In this document: piece after piece, positions 33,674 to 42,399 of the stretch | How positions within the stretch are numbered: position 1 is the first letter of the stretch | How the letters are laid out: every line of letters starts with the position of its first letter | NCBI RefSeq assembly: GCF_040529055.1 | Contig: NZ_CP132342.1 | Location: 558,001 to 622,000 of the forward strand | DNA: 64,000 bases | From: Xanthomonas sontii | GTDB taxonomy: Bacteria; Pseudomonadota; Gammaproteobacteria; Xanthomonadales; Xanthomonadaceae | Direction: 5' to 3' | Made by a program: the position numbers and the translations under genes | Notes under the pieces: model-generated | What the model was told of the DNA's origin: nothing | What the model saw: the letters and a program-made list of their open reading frames with translations, nothing else | The model's database searches: none

Positions 33674-34312
33674 CTAAGGCGTGGCCTCGACCGGCGCGTC
33701 CGCGCACCAGGCCAGCGCCGCCCGGTAGCCGGGCGCGGCCTCCCATTCGTGCAGGTGCCAGGCCTCAGCCGTGCCCAGGCCCGGGTCGCACCAGACCAGG
33801 CGCAGCGCGCCGCCGGCGTCCTCGGCGAAGCGCAGCCGGTGCAGGCCGAAGGCGATGCCGTGGCCATGCGCCTTGAGCAGCGCTTCCTTGGCGCACCACA
33901 GGCGGAAGAACAGCGCCTCGCGCGCCGGCGCCGCCAGCGCGGCCAGCAGTGCGACCTCGTCCGGGTGGAAGAAGCGCTGCGCCAGTTCCAGCAGGCGCGG
34001 CCGCGGCCGCTGGCGCTCGATGTCCACCCCCAGCCGCGCGTGCGCGGCCACCGCCACCAGCAGGTAGTCGCCGCTGTGGCTCCAACCGGTGTCCACGTGC
34101 GCCAGCGGTGCATGCAGGCCGGGCCGGCCGCGGGCGTCGCGGCGCAGCGGCAATTGCGCCGCCGGCACCGCCAGTTCGCCGGCCAGCAGTCGCCGCGCCT
34201 GCGCCTCGCCGGAGGTCCGCGGCGGATGCGGGCGCAGCCACAGCGCCACCGGGCCGAGGCGCCAGTCCGGCGGCTCGGCGCCGTCGGCCACGGGCAACAT
34301 CGGCGCGCTCAC
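33674..34312 (-). CDS. 4'-phosphopantetheinyl transferase superfamily protein
   Basis: A 212-residue Sfp/AcpT-type enzyme: [16 protein letters not shown] carries the GVDIE magnesium-binding motif and [23 protein letters not shown] the WCAKEA motif. Such enzymes load the phosphopantetheine arm of CoA onto carrier proteins of polyketide, nonribosomal peptide or fatty-acid synthases. No carrier protein is encoded nearby, so it probably acts in trans. Xanthomonads use such transferases for secondary metabolites and pigments; which applies here is unknown. Confidence 0.9.
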   Translation of the reverse strand: MSAPMLPVADGAEPPDWRLGPVALWLRPHPPRTSGEAQARRLLAGELAVPAAQLPLRRDARGRPGLHAPLAHVDTGWSHSGDYLLVAVAAHARLGVDIERQRPRPRLLELAQRFFHPDEVALLAALAAPAREALFFRLWCAKEALLKAHGHGIAFGLHRLRFAEDAGGALRLVWCDPGLGTAEAWHLHEWEAAPGYRAALAWCADAPVEATP

Positions 34313-34441
34313 GCCGCACCCACAAAGCGCAATGGCCGCTGCGCGGCGGGGCCGACGCTATACGGCCGCTTCACGGCGGCGCTCCTTAAATGACGCGCAC
34401 CCCACCGCTCCTGGTGCGGGCCGAACCGAGGAGTCTGACGC

Positions 34442-34693
34442 ATGGGCATCATCATCTGGTTGATCGTCGGCGGCATCGTGGGCTGGCTGGCCAGCATCAT
34501 CATGCGCCGTGACGCACAGCAGGGCATCATCCTGAACATCGTGGTCGGCATCGTCGGCGCGCTGATCGCCGGCTGGCTGTTCGGCGGCGGCATCAACCAG
34601 GCGATCACCCTGTGGACGTTCCTGTACTCGTTGATCGGCGCCATCATCCTGCTGGCGATCGTCAACCTGTTCACCCGCGGCCGCGCGCGCTGA
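34442..34693 (+). CDS. GlsB/YeaQ/YmgE-family small membrane protein
   Basis: An 83-residue protein with three hydrophobic helices (GIIIWLIVGGIVGWLASIIM, GIILNIVVGIVGALIAGWLFGG, FLYSLIGAIILLAIVNLF) and the family pattern GWLAS..RDAQQGIILNIVVGIVGA. Proteins of this family are stress-associated inner-membrane proteins; the term 'transglycosylase-associated' is only historical. A GAGGAG ribosome site precedes the start. It converges on the GFA gene over a shared terminator. Confidence 0.9.
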   Translation: MGIIIWLIVGGIVGWLASIIMRRDAQQGIILNIVVGIVGALIAGWLFGGGINQAITLWTFLYSLIGAIILLAIVNLFTRGRAR

Positions 34694-34716
34694 CACAGCG
34701 CCCTCGCCGCTTGCGC

Positions 34717-34740
34717 AAACGCCCGGTTCGCCGGGCGTTT
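34717..34740. terminator. Perfect hairpin between convergent genes
   Basis: A 10-bp perfect stem AAACGCCCGG / CCGGGCGTTT with a UUCG tetraloop, flanked by T residues on the plus strand and A residues before the stem. It lies between the 3' ends of the GlsB-like gene and the GFA gene and should terminate both directions. Confidence 0.85.
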
Positions 34741-34757
34741 TGCGTTTGCGGCCGCGC

Positions 34758-35189
34758 TCACGGCGCAGCGCGGTCGGCCGGATGGCGCACGCCGTCCTCG
34801 ACCGGCACCGCGATGGCCAGCGCATACGGGTCCACGCCCTCCAGGCAGCCGACGTTGTAGCCGTACAGGCTGGGATCGGAGCGGCGCCGATGATGCGTGT
34901 AGATCCCGCAGGTGCCGCAGAAATAATGCTGCGCGGTATGCGTGTGGAACTGGTACAGGCGCAGCGCCTGCTCGCCCTGGCGGACATGCAGGGCCGCCAG
35001 CGGCACCGAGGCGACGATGGCGCCGCGGCGCCGGCACAGCGAGCAGTTGCAGCGGCGCGGGTCGACGATGCCCTGCGGCAGCTCCAGGTCGATCTGCACC
35101 GCACCGCAGTGGCAGCTGAGCCGGTGCAGCGGCGCGATCGCGGTATCGCCGACCTTGTCGATGCAGCGGCGCACGTGGCGCTCGCTCAT
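34758..35189 (-). CDS. GFA (glutathione-dependent formaldehyde-activating/CENP-V) family protein
   Basis: A 143-residue protein with the zinc-site cysteines of the GFA family: LSCHCGAVQ, RCNCSLCRRRG, and HYFCGTCGIYTHH. The family is small, metal-binding and mostly of unknown biochemical role despite its name. The start at 35189 overlaps the xthA stop by ATGA, so it is translated with xthA. Confidence 0.9.
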   Translation of the reverse strand: MSERHVRRCIDKVGDTAIAPLHRLSCHCGAVQIDLELPQGIVDPRRCNCSLCRRRGAIVASVPLAALHVRQGEQALRLYQFHTHTAQHYFCGTCGIYTHHRRRSDPSLYGYNVGCLEGVDPYALAIAVPVEDGVRHPADRAAP

Positions 35190-35962
35190 GCCGCCGGCTC
35201 CAGCTCGACCCAGGCCGGCGCGTGATCGCTGGGGCGGTCCCAGCTGCGCGGTTCGCGGTCGATGCCGGCACCGCGGGTGCGCGCCTTCAGCGCCTCGGAC
35301 ACCAGGGTCAGGTCGATGCGCAGCCCCAGGTCGCGGCGGAAGCCGGCCTGGCGGTAGTCCCACCAGCTGAAGATGCCGCCGTCGGCATGGTGCAGGCGGA
35401 AGCCGTCATGCAGGCCCAGGCCGAGCAGCTTGTGCAGGGCGCCGCGCTCGGCGGTGGAGGTGAGGATGTGGTTGTCGCTCCACACCAGCGGGTCGTGCAC
35501 GTCGCGCGCGTCCGGGGCGATGTTGAAGTCGCCCAGCACCACCAGCCGCGGATGCCGCTGCAGCTCGTCGGCCAGCCAGGCGTGCACCGCCTCCAGCCAG
35601 CGCAGCTTGTAGGCGTACTTGTCGGTGCCCACGTCCTGGCCGTTGACCACGTACAGATTGACGATGCGCAGGTCGCCGATGGTGGCGGCGATGGCGCGCT
35701 TCTGCTCGTCCTCCAGGCCCGGCACGCCGATCTGCACGTCGCCGATCGGCAGGCGCGAGAGGATCGCCACGCCGTTGTAGGTCTTCTGCCCGGCGAACAC
35801 GCTGCGGTAGCCGGCCTCGGCCAGCGCCGTGTCGGGAAACTTGTGGTCCTCCAGCTTGGTCTCCTGGATCCCGACCACGTCCGGCGCGAACGCGGCCAGC
35901 CACTGTTGCAGGTGCGGCAGGCGCACGTTGAGCGAGTTGACGTTCCAGCTGGCGATCTTCAA
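35186..35962 (-). CDS. xthA: Exodeoxyribonuclease III / AP endonuclease
   Basis: A 258-residue EEP-fold nuclease beginning MKIASWNVNSLNVRLPH. Conserved residues include VVGIQETKLED, LVVLGDFNIAPDA, and the C-terminal SDHAPAWVEL; FSWWDYRQAGFRRDLGLRIDL lies between. It acts in base-excision repair at abasic sites and as a 3'-5' exonuclease. It overlaps the GFA gene by four bases. Confidence 0.94.
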   Translation of the reverse strand: MKIASWNVNSLNVRLPHLQQWLAAFAPDVVGIQETKLEDHKFPDTALAEAGYRSVFAGQKTYNGVAILSRLPIGDVQIGVPGLEDEQKRAIAATIGDLRIVNLYVVNGQDVGTDKYAYKLRWLEAVHAWLADELQRHPRLVVLGDFNIAPDARDVHDPLVWSDNHILTSTAERGALHKLLGLGLHDGFRLHHADGGIFSWWDYRQAGFRRDLGLRIDLTLVSEALKARTRGAGIDREPRSWDRPSDHAPAWVELEPAA

Positions 35963-36040
35963 GGGAAATCCGGGACGGGGAAGCCGGCCGCTATTCTGAC
36001 CGCAGCCGCCGCGGCGGCCAAACCGCGGGCACCAGCCCGT

Positions 36041-36883
36041 TCAGCGCCGCGCGCAGCACTGCGCGAACAGCGCCGGCGCCAGGCTCAGCGCCTGCTGGCG
36101 CTGCGCCTCGTTCAAGCCGTCGAGCAGTTCCTCGGCACCGAGCGCCTGTTCCGGCGGCGGGAACGGCCGCTCCGGCGCCTGCCGCGCGGCCAGTTGCCAG
36201 GCCGCGGCGTACGGCGGATCGGCCACCGCCAGCCAGGGCGCGCGCAGCAGTTGCGCCAATGCGTCGATCGACGTGCGGTCGCCGTGCAGCGCGCGGTCTT
36301 CCAGTTGCGTCACCACGTCCTCGGCATCGCGCTCGTCGGCGGCCGACAGCGGAGCGCGTTGCCCTTCCGCGTCGACGCTGCCGGCGCGCGCGACCAACTG
36401 CGCCACGCGCTGCGCCAGCAACTGGCGTTGCGCATCGGCATCGCCGCGCGCGGCCGCACTGCGCAGCATCGCCTCGATCTGCGCGGCATCGAGCCCGGCG
36501 ACGCCGCGACAGGCCGCGAGACGTTGCCGTTCGGCCGCCCGGCGTGCCGCGGCGGCCGCGGCGTCCTCGGCGTCTGCGCCCGGCAGCACCGCCGGGCGGG
36601 ACAGCGGCGCTTGCGCGCGTTGCCGGCAATCCAGCGCCAACAGCGCGGTGGCGGTCAGACGCTGCGCCTCGCTGGTGCCTGCAGCCAGCGCCGCATCGGG
36701 TGGCGTGGCCGCGGACATCGCCAAAAGCGACGGTGCTGCCGAGCGCGGTAGCGTCGTTGACTGCGCCGTGTTCGCGGCTGCGGCGGGCCCAGTCGTCGGC
36801 GGCATCAGCTTCGCCGCGAGCGCGACCATTCCCACGACCACCGCGCCGGCGAACCAACACAGCGGGCGCCGCATCGCCGCCAT
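36041..36883 (-). CDS. Membrane-anchored protein of unknown function
   Basis: A 280-residue protein with one N-terminal hydrophobic segment (PLCWFAGAVVVGMVALAAKLM) and a long Ala- and Arg-rich periplasmic part containing several helical stretches (AQRLTATALLALDCRQRAQ, AERQRLAACRGVAGLDAAQIEAML). I recognise no domain. It begins 2 nt after the parvulin stop, so the two form an operon; the encoded product may be a partner or substrate of the isomerase. Codon use is like its neighbours. Confidence 0.65.
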   Translation of the reverse strand: MAAMRRPLCWFAGAVVVGMVALAAKLMPPTTGPAAAANTAQSTTLPRSAAPSLLAMSAATPPDAALAAGTSEAQRLTATALLALDCRQRAQAPLSRPAVLPGADAEDAAAAAARRAAERQRLAACRGVAGLDAAQIEAMLRSAAARGDADAQRQLLAQRVAQLVARAGSVDAEGQRAPLSAADERDAEDVVTQLEDRALHGDRTSIDALAQLLRAPWLAVADPPYAAAWQLAARQAPERPFPPPEQALGAEELLDGLNEAQRQQALSLAPALFAQCCARR

Positions 36884-36885
36884 GC

Positions 36886-37770
36886 TCAGCGCGCCGCGGC
36901 CGCGTAGGCGTCGCGGTCGAACGCCATCGGCTGCGCCTGGCGCAGCCGCTGCATGGCGTCGGCCGCCGCCTGCTCGCGCAGTTGCAGGTCGATCTGCCCG
37001 CGCACCGCGTCGAAGCGCGCCGCGGTCTTCGCATCGAGCCGGATCAGGTGGTAGCCGTCGGGGCCGCGCACTGGCGCGGAGACCTGCTCCACCGCGAGCT
37101 GGCGGATCGGCGCGTCGAAGGCGTCGGCCAGGTAACGGCCGAAGGTCGGCGACAGCTGTCCGCCCTCGCCGGCGGTGGCGGCGTCGTCGGACTCGCGCAT
37201 CGCCAGCGTGGCGAAATCGGCGCCGCCGTCGAGCTGGCGCTTGAGCGCTTCGGCGCGCTGCAGAGCCTGCGCCTCGGTCAGGGTGTGCCCGCTGCGCGGC
37301 CCGCCCTGCGGATGCAGCGCGACGAACAGATGGCGCAGGTGGTATTCGGTGTAGTCGTCCGGATGCGCGGCGAACTGCCGGCGCAGCATCGCCTCGTCGA
37401 TGTGCGCGCCGGCGCTGAGCCGTGCCTGCGCGGCCTCGGCCAGGATCGCGTCGGCGGCGCGGCGCAGGCGCGCGGCCACCACCGGGTCGTCCTGCAGATG
37501 CTGTTGCCGGGCCTGGTCGAGCAGGATGGCGCGGTCGGCGAAGCGACGCACCACCGAGTCGTCGTCGATGCCGGCAGCGCCGCGCGTGGCGTCGCCGGCC
37601 AGGGCGCGGTACTCGCTGGCGGTGAACTGCTGCGCGCCGACGCGCAGTACCACCGGGTCGGCGGTGGCGGGCTCGGCGGCCGGCGCGGCCAGGGCGGCGA
37701 ACGCGGCCAGCGCGCAGGCGGCCAAGGTGATGGACCTAGCCACGGCGGATTTGGCGAAAGACAGGGACAT
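36886..37770 (-). CDS. Exported parvulin-type peptidylprolyl isomerase
   Basis: A 294-residue protein with signal peptide (SITLAACALAAFAALAAP). The parvulin domain is visible in EYHLRHLFVALHPQG, LKRQLDGGADFATLAMRESDD, GGQLSPTFGRYLADAFDAPI and GPDGYHLIRLDAKT. It is similar in outline to PpiC/SurA-type periplasmic chaperones that help outer-membrane or secreted proteins fold. The start at 37770 follows GGAG by 8 nt. It precedes the gene at 36041 and follows the GDPD gene by about 90 bp. Confidence 0.88.
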   Translation of the reverse strand: MSLSFAKSAVARSITLAACALAAFAALAAPAAEPATADPVVLRVGAQQFTASEYRALAGDATRGAAGIDDDSVVRRFADRAILLDQARQQHLQDDPVVAARLRRAADAILAEAAQARLSAGAHIDEAMLRRQFAAHPDDYTEYHLRHLFVALHPQGGPRSGHTLTEAQALQRAEALKRQLDGGADFATLAMRESDDAATAGEGGQLSPTFGRYLADAFDAPIRQLAVEQVSAPVRGPDGYHLIRLDAKTAARFDAVRGQIDLQLREQAAADAMQRLRQAQPMAFDRDAYAAAAR

Positions 37771-37863
37771 GCGCTTCTCCAGGAGAGGGCGGCGCGCGAC
37801 GCAGAAGCGCCGCAGCCGCAAAAGGCGGCCGACCGCAGGCCGGCCGCCAGGACATGCAAGGAC

Positions 37864-38967
37864 TCAGTCGTGCTTGCCGCGTGCCTTCAGGTACGCGATC
37901 GCCGCCTTCGGGTCGTCGGTGGTGATCAGGCTGAATGCCTCCTGGTTGACGATGAAGTTGAGATCGCCCCGGTTGTCGGCGGTGTCGCGGCCGCCGGAGT
38001 AGGAGAAGTACAGGTCCGACAGCTGATAGCAGCAGGCGCCGCTGTTCTGGTAGAACTTCCCGGCCAGCGGGCTGTCCGGAATCGCCTGGAACACGCCCAC
38101 GCGCACGCCGCGCTCGCGCACGCGGTCGGCCTGGCCCTGCAGCAGGCCACCGAGCTGCTTGACGTTGATCTCCATCGCCTCCTTGGTATCGCTCCAGGCC
38201 GATATGGCGTTGTCGACATTGATCTTGGTCAGCATGTTGGTGGTGAACACCGGAATGCCGACCATGCTGGTGGTGTCGGCGCGGAACGCCGAGCGGCTCG
38301 GATACAGGGTGGCATTGACCTTGGCGGCGACGAAGTTGGACGCACCCACCGAGAACGCGGCGTCGGCCGCGCGCGACACCGCACGCACCGAGGCGGCGTC
38401 CTTGATGTCGAACACGATGGGCGTCTTCAGGCCATGCGCCTTGAAGTAGGAGAACAGGTCATCCACGCGCGGCACGTGGTAGCCGGTGGTGGTACGGCGG
38501 TCGGGGGTCAGCAGGAACAGGCCGCTGACCACCGACCACGGGGTCACGGTGATCGACGGGTTGTAGCCCTGGTTGCTCATCGGGTCGTACTTGGTTTCGC
38601 CGGCACGGCTGGTCCACACGTTGGTGGTGCGGCCGAGGTTCCAGTCGTGCAGCACCACCGGCACGCCGTCGCTGGTCATCTTGATGTCCAGTTCCACGCC
38701 GTCCATGCACTGGTCGTTGGCGAGCTGCAGCGAACCGCGCGAGTTTTCCGGCATGTCGGGGAAGTTGCCGTACTTGCCCCACAGACCGCGGTGGGCCAGC
38801 ACGACGGTGTCGCCGCTGCTGTCGCCGAACAGGATGTTGCTCATCTTGGTGCCGACGGTGTCGTTGCAGTTGGCCATGGCCAGCTGCGGCACGACGGCCA
38901 GGACCGTCAGGGCGGCGAGCACGCGACAGGCGCGCGCCAGGGGCGAGGGAACGAATGCGATCTTCAT
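37864..38967 (-). CDS. Secreted glycerophosphodiester phosphodiesterase family protein
   Basis: A 367-residue protein with a signal peptide (LAALTVLAVVPQLAMANC). The GDPD core is shown by VVLAHRGLWGKYGNFPDMPENS, MDGVELDIKMTSDGVPVVLHDWNLGRTTNVW, and the later TPIVFDIKD. This fold hydrolyses glycerophosphodiesters to glycerol-3-phosphate and an alcohol, possibly for phosphate or carbon supply; related proteins include phosphatidylinositol phospholipases. The start at 38967 is set by the signal peptide. Confidence 0.85.
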   Translation of the reverse strand: MKIAFVPSPLARACRVLAALTVLAVVPQLAMANCNDTVGTKMSNILFGDSSGDTVVLAHRGLWGKYGNFPDMPENSRGSLQLANDQCMDGVELDIKMTSDGVPVVLHDWNLGRTTNVWTSRAGETKYDPMSNQGYNPSITVTPWSVVSGLFLLTPDRRTTTGYHVPRVDDLFSYFKAHGLKTPIVFDIKDAASVRAVSRAADAAFSVGASNFVAAKVNATLYPSRSAFRADTTSMVGIPVFTTNMLTKINVDNAISAWSDTKEAMEINVKQLGGLLQGQADRVRERGVRVGVFQAIPDSPLAGKFYQNSGACCYQLSDLYFSYSGGRDTADNRGDLNFIVNQEAFSLITTDDPKAAIAYLKARGKHD

Positions 38968-39446
38968 TGGGCTGCGTCCGGTTCTGAAGGAAAGGGGGAG
39001 ACACGGGGGACGAGCGCCGGTCAGGTCGACGCATGGCGGCATCTCGTGTGTTGCGCTCCACGCGGACGTCTCGCGCAGGAGCCTGAGCCGCCGTGATCGG
39101 CGGCGGCGTCGGGCGAGAACCTAATAACTTACTGTGAATTATTTATTTCCGGGCTGCGACCCCGTGCTGGACTGTGGACTACGCCGCGATTTGCTGCAGT
39201 CTGAGTCGCACTGCTTCCCGGTGACGGGGCTGCGGACACGGCCCAGGCGTGGACCACGCGTGCGAGGCCACGGGGCGTGGCGCCACATCGGAGGCTTCGC
39301 CGGTCGCGGCCGAGGCAGGCCTTGCAGGAGCGGCTTCAGCCGCGACGCTCTACCGGTAATGCTTCTTCGCGGCTGAAGCCGCGCCTGCACGCAGGCGCCC
39401 TATCGCCACGCCATGCACCCGCATCTGGACGTCGGCTATGCCCCGC
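38968..39446. other. 479-bp intergenic region with AT-rich patch and REP pair
   Basis: Between the GDPD gene and the aldehyde dehydrogenase gene there is no gene I can support. A short AT-rich stretch near 39121-39150 could hold the GDPD promoter. The remainder contains an inverted pair of class 2 REP-like palindromes described separately. Confidence 0.6.
39323..39389. repeat. Inverted pair of REP-like palindromes, class 2
   Basis: The first (39323-39348, plus) reads TGCAGGA then GCGGCTTCAGCCGC then GACGC; the second (39367-39389, minus) reads GCGGCTGAAGCCGC followed by GCCTGCA. The two lie head to head with an 18-nt spacer, a miniature BIME arrangement. Same class as 14818-14844. Confidence 0.75.
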
Positions 39447-40883
39447 TCACCGCACCAGGAACGAGAGCATGCGCGCGATCCGCGCGTACGGCGGCTTCAG
39501 CAGGTCGCTGCCGGCGCGGCGCGACTGCCACAGGATCGGCAGCGCCTTGCTGAAGGCGTCGAAGCCGGCGCGGCCGTGGTAGGCGCCCATGCCGCTGGGG
39601 CCGATGCCGCCGAAGGGCAGCGCGTTGGCGGCGAAATGCAGCAGGCTGTCGTTGACGGTGACCCCGCCGGCGATGGTGGCGTGCAGGATCGTCTCGATCC
39701 GCGCGCGGTCATGGCTGAAGGGATACAGCGCCAGCGGCCGGTCGCGGCTGTTGATCTCGGCGATGGCCGCGTCCAGGGAGCGGTAGCTGCGCACCGGCAG
39801 GATCGGGCCGAAGATCTCCTCCTGCATCAGCAGCGCGTCGTCGCCCGGCTGCAGCACCAGCGTGGGCACGATCAGCCGCTCGCGCTCGGCGCGTTCGCGC
39901 GACACCGTGGCCAGTTCGATGACCTCCAGGCCGCGCGCGCGGGCATCGTCCAGGTAGCCGCGCAGGCGCCGGTACTGACCCTCGTTGACGATGCGGGTGT
40001 AATCCTCGGCGCTGGCGAAATCGCCGTAGCGCGCCAGCACCTGCGCACGCAGCGCCTGTACCAGCGCCGCCTCGCGGCCGGCGTCGATCAGCACGTAGTC
40101 CGGGGCGATGCAGGTCTGCCCGGCGTTGAACCACTTGCCGGTGGCCAGGCGCGCGGCGGCCTGGTCCAGCGGGTAGTCGGCGCAGACGATGGCCGGCGAC
40201 TTGCCGCCCAGTTCCAGGGTCAGCGGGGTCAGGTTGGGGGCGGCGGCGGCCATCACCTTGCGCCCGACCGCGGTGGAGCCGGTGAACACCAGGTGGTCCA
40301 GCGGCAGCGCGGCGAAGGCGGACGCCACCTCGGCACCGCCCAGCGCCACCGCCACCCGCTGCGGCGGGAACACCTCGGCCAGCAGCGACTGCAGGAACTG
40401 CGCGCTGCGCGGGGTGTGCTCGGAGGGTTTCAGGTAGACGTGGTTGCCGGCGGCGATGGCGGTGGCCAGCGGGATCAGCGCCAGGTTGACCGGGTAGTTC
40501 CACGGCGCGATCACCCCGACCACGCCGACCGGCACCGGCCGCACTTCCGCACGCGCCGGCCACAGCCGCCAGCCGGCGCCGACCCGCTGCGGGCGCATCC
40601 AGCGCTTCAGATGGCGCAGCAGGTGATCGATCTCGCCGAGCACGGTCATGCCGTCGGCGATCAGCGATTCGTGGCGCGAGCGGTGGCCGAAATCGGCGGC
40701 GATGGCATCGGCCATCTCCGGCAAACGCCGCTTCAACGCCGCGCGCAGCCGCAGCAAGTCCTCGCGGCGCTGCGCCCGCTCCGGCTTGGCCGCCTGCCAG
40801 GCCGCGCGCAGGCGCTGCAGGGTGACTGGCAAGGCGGCCAGTGGCGTGTCGGCGGAAGCGGCGTCGGCGTCGGAGATCGGCAT
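39447..40883 (-). CDS. calB: Coniferyl aldehyde dehydrogenase-like NAD(P)-dependent enzyme
   Basis: A 478-residue aldehyde dehydrogenase: VVGVIAPWNYPVNLALIPL and YLKPSEHTPR for the cofactor site, LELGGKSPAIV with the general base Glu, and NAGQTCIAPDYVL with the catalytic Cys. The length and several stretches (for instance the N-terminal RREDLLRLRAALKRRLPEM) match the coniferyl aldehyde dehydrogenase group, which oxidises lignin-derived aldehydes. Substrate is an inference. The symbol reflects the family; no pathway neighbour is present. Confidence 0.85.
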   Translation of the reverse strand: MPISDADAASADTPLAALPVTLQRLRAAWQAAKPERAQRREDLLRLRAALKRRLPEMADAIAADFGHRSRHESLIADGMTVLGEIDHLLRHLKRWMRPQRVGAGWRLWPARAEVRPVPVGVVGVIAPWNYPVNLALIPLATAIAAGNHVYLKPSEHTPRSAQFLQSLLAEVFPPQRVAVALGGAEVASAFAALPLDHLVFTGSTAVGRKVMAAAAPNLTPLTLELGGKSPAIVCADYPLDQAAARLATGKWFNAGQTCIAPDYVLIDAGREAALVQALRAQVLARYGDFASAEDYTRIVNEGQYRRLRGYLDDARARGLEVIELATVSRERAERERLIVPTLVLQPGDDALLMQEEIFGPILPVRSYRSLDAAIAEINSRDRPLALYPFSHDRARIETILHATIAGGVTVNDSLLHFAANALPFGGIGPSGMGAYHGRAGFDAFSKALPILWQSRRAGSDLLKPPYARIARMLSFLVR

Positions 40884-40973
40884 GGGCGCACTATACGACG
40901 GCGGTTGCGACTGTCGTGCTTGCCCATGTGGATGGGCAGCATGCCGCCGCGATCTCGGATCCGACAGTCGGTC

Positions 40974-40987
40974 GCGTCGGGACTGAA
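40974..40987 (-). repeat. Left half of a class 1 REP split by the IS5 element
   Basis: GCGTCGGGACTGAA ends exactly at the insertion boundary. Its last four bases TGAA are repeated at the right junction (42196-42199) and form the target duplication. Confidence 0.9.
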
Positions 40988-42195
40988 GGGCACCTCTAAA
41001 AACCCCGCCTTTGGCATCATTGGTCTGGAGAACACGCCGAGGACGCCACGATGATCAGCCTGTTTGCCGGCCACGAACGCGAAGCCAAGCGGCAGCAGAT
41101 CGGCGATCCTCTGGCTCTGCTGTCACGGCATATCGACTTTGCCGGGATTGCTCACGTCGTAGACGCGAAGCTGTCCTTGGGTACTGGCAAGCGCGGTGGC
41201 CGTCCGGCTTGGCCGACGCAGGTGATGATCAAGCTGCTGCTGTTGCAGCAGTTGTACAACCTCTCCGACGATGCGCTGGAGTACCAGGTGCTGGATCGGC
41301 GCAGCTTCCAGCAATTCCTCGGACTGGAACACAGCGGCAAGGTGCCCGACGCCAAGACGATCTGGGTGTGGCGCGAACGGCTCAAGACCAAGGATCTGAT
41401 GGGCGACATCAGCGCGGCGATCGGTGAGCAATTGCAACGTGCCGGGTTCATTGCCCGCGGCGGTCAGATCATCGACGCCAGCATCGTCAGCGCTCCGATC
41501 CAGCGCAACACGCGCGAAGAGAACGCGCAGATCAAGCAGGGCGATGACGTCGGCCAGGACTGGAGCGATGCCAAGCGTGCGCAGAAGGATATGCAGGCAC
41601 GTTGGACCAGGAAGCATGGGGTGGCGTTCTACGGCTACAAGCTGCACGCCAGCACGGACCGTCGCTGGGGCTTCATCCGCCGCTACGACGTGAGCGCGGC
41701 CAACGTGCACGACAGCCGTCACTTCGAGCAGGTGCTGGACCCGGACAACACCGGCCGCACGGTATGGGCCGATAGCGGGTATGCCGATGCAGCGCGGGAA
41801 GCAGACCTGAAAAGGCGTGGTTACCGCCCCGCGATCCAACATCAAGGGCATGCGCGCAAGCCCTTGAGCGAGGCAGCAAAGCGCCGGAACCGTCGAATTG
41901 CCAAGGATCGGGTGTTCGGCGAGCACCCGTTTGCGCGCTTGGCCCAACAAGGCGGCAAGTTCGTACGCTGCATCGGCTTGGCGCGGGCAAAGGTGGTGAT
42001 CGGGCTGAAGGTCGCCAGCCATAACGTGATGCGGCTGGCACGGCTACAGGAGCGGGCCATGGCGCCAGCGTGATCGGCTGAGGTAGCCCAGCGGCCACCT
42101 CAGCCTCCCAACCACCACGATCAGGCGCCGCTCTGGTGCCGTTGCGACAGATGCTACCCCTGGCTCCAGGTCGTGGCAGGTTGTTCGAGGTGCCC
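40988..42195 (+). mobile_element. Complete IS5-family insertion sequence
   Basis: About 1208 bp. The left terminal repeat GGGCACCTCTAAAAACC matches the reverse complement of the right end GGGCACCTCGAACAACC at 15 of 17 positions. A 4-bp direct repeat TGAA flanks it on both sides. One intact transposase gene of 340 codons occupies the inside, and no other gene is present. All of this suggests a recently inserted and possibly active copy. The flank is a REP palindrome split at its centre. Confidence 0.95.
41051..42073 (+). CDS. IS5-family transposase
   Basis: A 340-residue DDE transposase. Catalytic region: QIIDASIVSAP (first Asp), TVWADSGYADAARE (second Asp), and RRNRRIAKDRVFGEHPF (the Y/R-E segment). 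The N-terminal half has a helix-rich IS5-type domain (PTQVMIKLLLLQQLYNLSDDALEYQVLDRRSFQQFLGL). The ATG at 41051 follows GAGG. The frame is intact from start to stop, with no frameshift. Other copies elsewhere in the genome are likely but cannot be seen here. Confidence 0.95.
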   Translation: MISLFAGHEREAKRQQIGDPLALLSRHIDFAGIAHVVDAKLSLGTGKRGGRPAWPTQVMIKLLLLQQLYNLSDDALEYQVLDRRSFQQFLGLEHSGKVPDAKTIWVWRERLKTKDLMGDISAAIGEQLQRAGFIARGGQIIDASIVSAPIQRNTREENAQIKQGDDVGQDWSDAKRAQKDMQARWTRKHGVAFYGYKLHASTDRRWGFIRRYDVSAANVHDSRHFEQVLDPDNTGRTVWADSGYADAAREADLKRRGYRPAIQHQGHARKPLSEAAKRRNRRIAKDRVFGEHPFARLAQQGGKFVRCIGLARAKVVIGLKVASHNVMRLARLQERAMAPA

Positions 42196-42210
42196 TGAAG
42201 TCCCTCCCAC
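42196..42210 (-). repeat. Right half of the class 1 REP split by the IS5 element
   Basis: TGAAGTCCCTCCCAC directly follows the right terminal repeat of the element. Joined to 40974-40987 with one TGAA removed it rebuilds a complete REP of the same sequence as 27703-27728. Confidence 0.9.
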
Positions 42211-42282
42211 AAGAGAGCAGCAGCGACCGGGCGAGATGATGCGGCATCCCGTCTCGGGACCGGCAACCCCCACCCTTCCGGG

Positions 42283-42369
42283 GTCGGGACTGAAGTCCCT
42301 CCCACAAGGGGCGCGCCGGCATCGCCGCGAACTGAAGTTTCCAGCTGTGGGAGGGACTTCAGTCCCGAC
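42283..42369. repeat. Inverted pair of class 1 REPs
   Basis: A minus-oriented copy (42283-42305, core GGGACTGAAGTCCC) and a plus-oriented copy (42347-42369, core GGGACTTCAGTCCC) face each other across about 40 bp. They lie between the IS5 element and the yjjG-like gene. The stretch 42074-42399 otherwise has no gene. Confidence 0.85.
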
Positions 42370-42399
42370 CCGATGGCGCCAGGCACGCGAGCAGATGTG

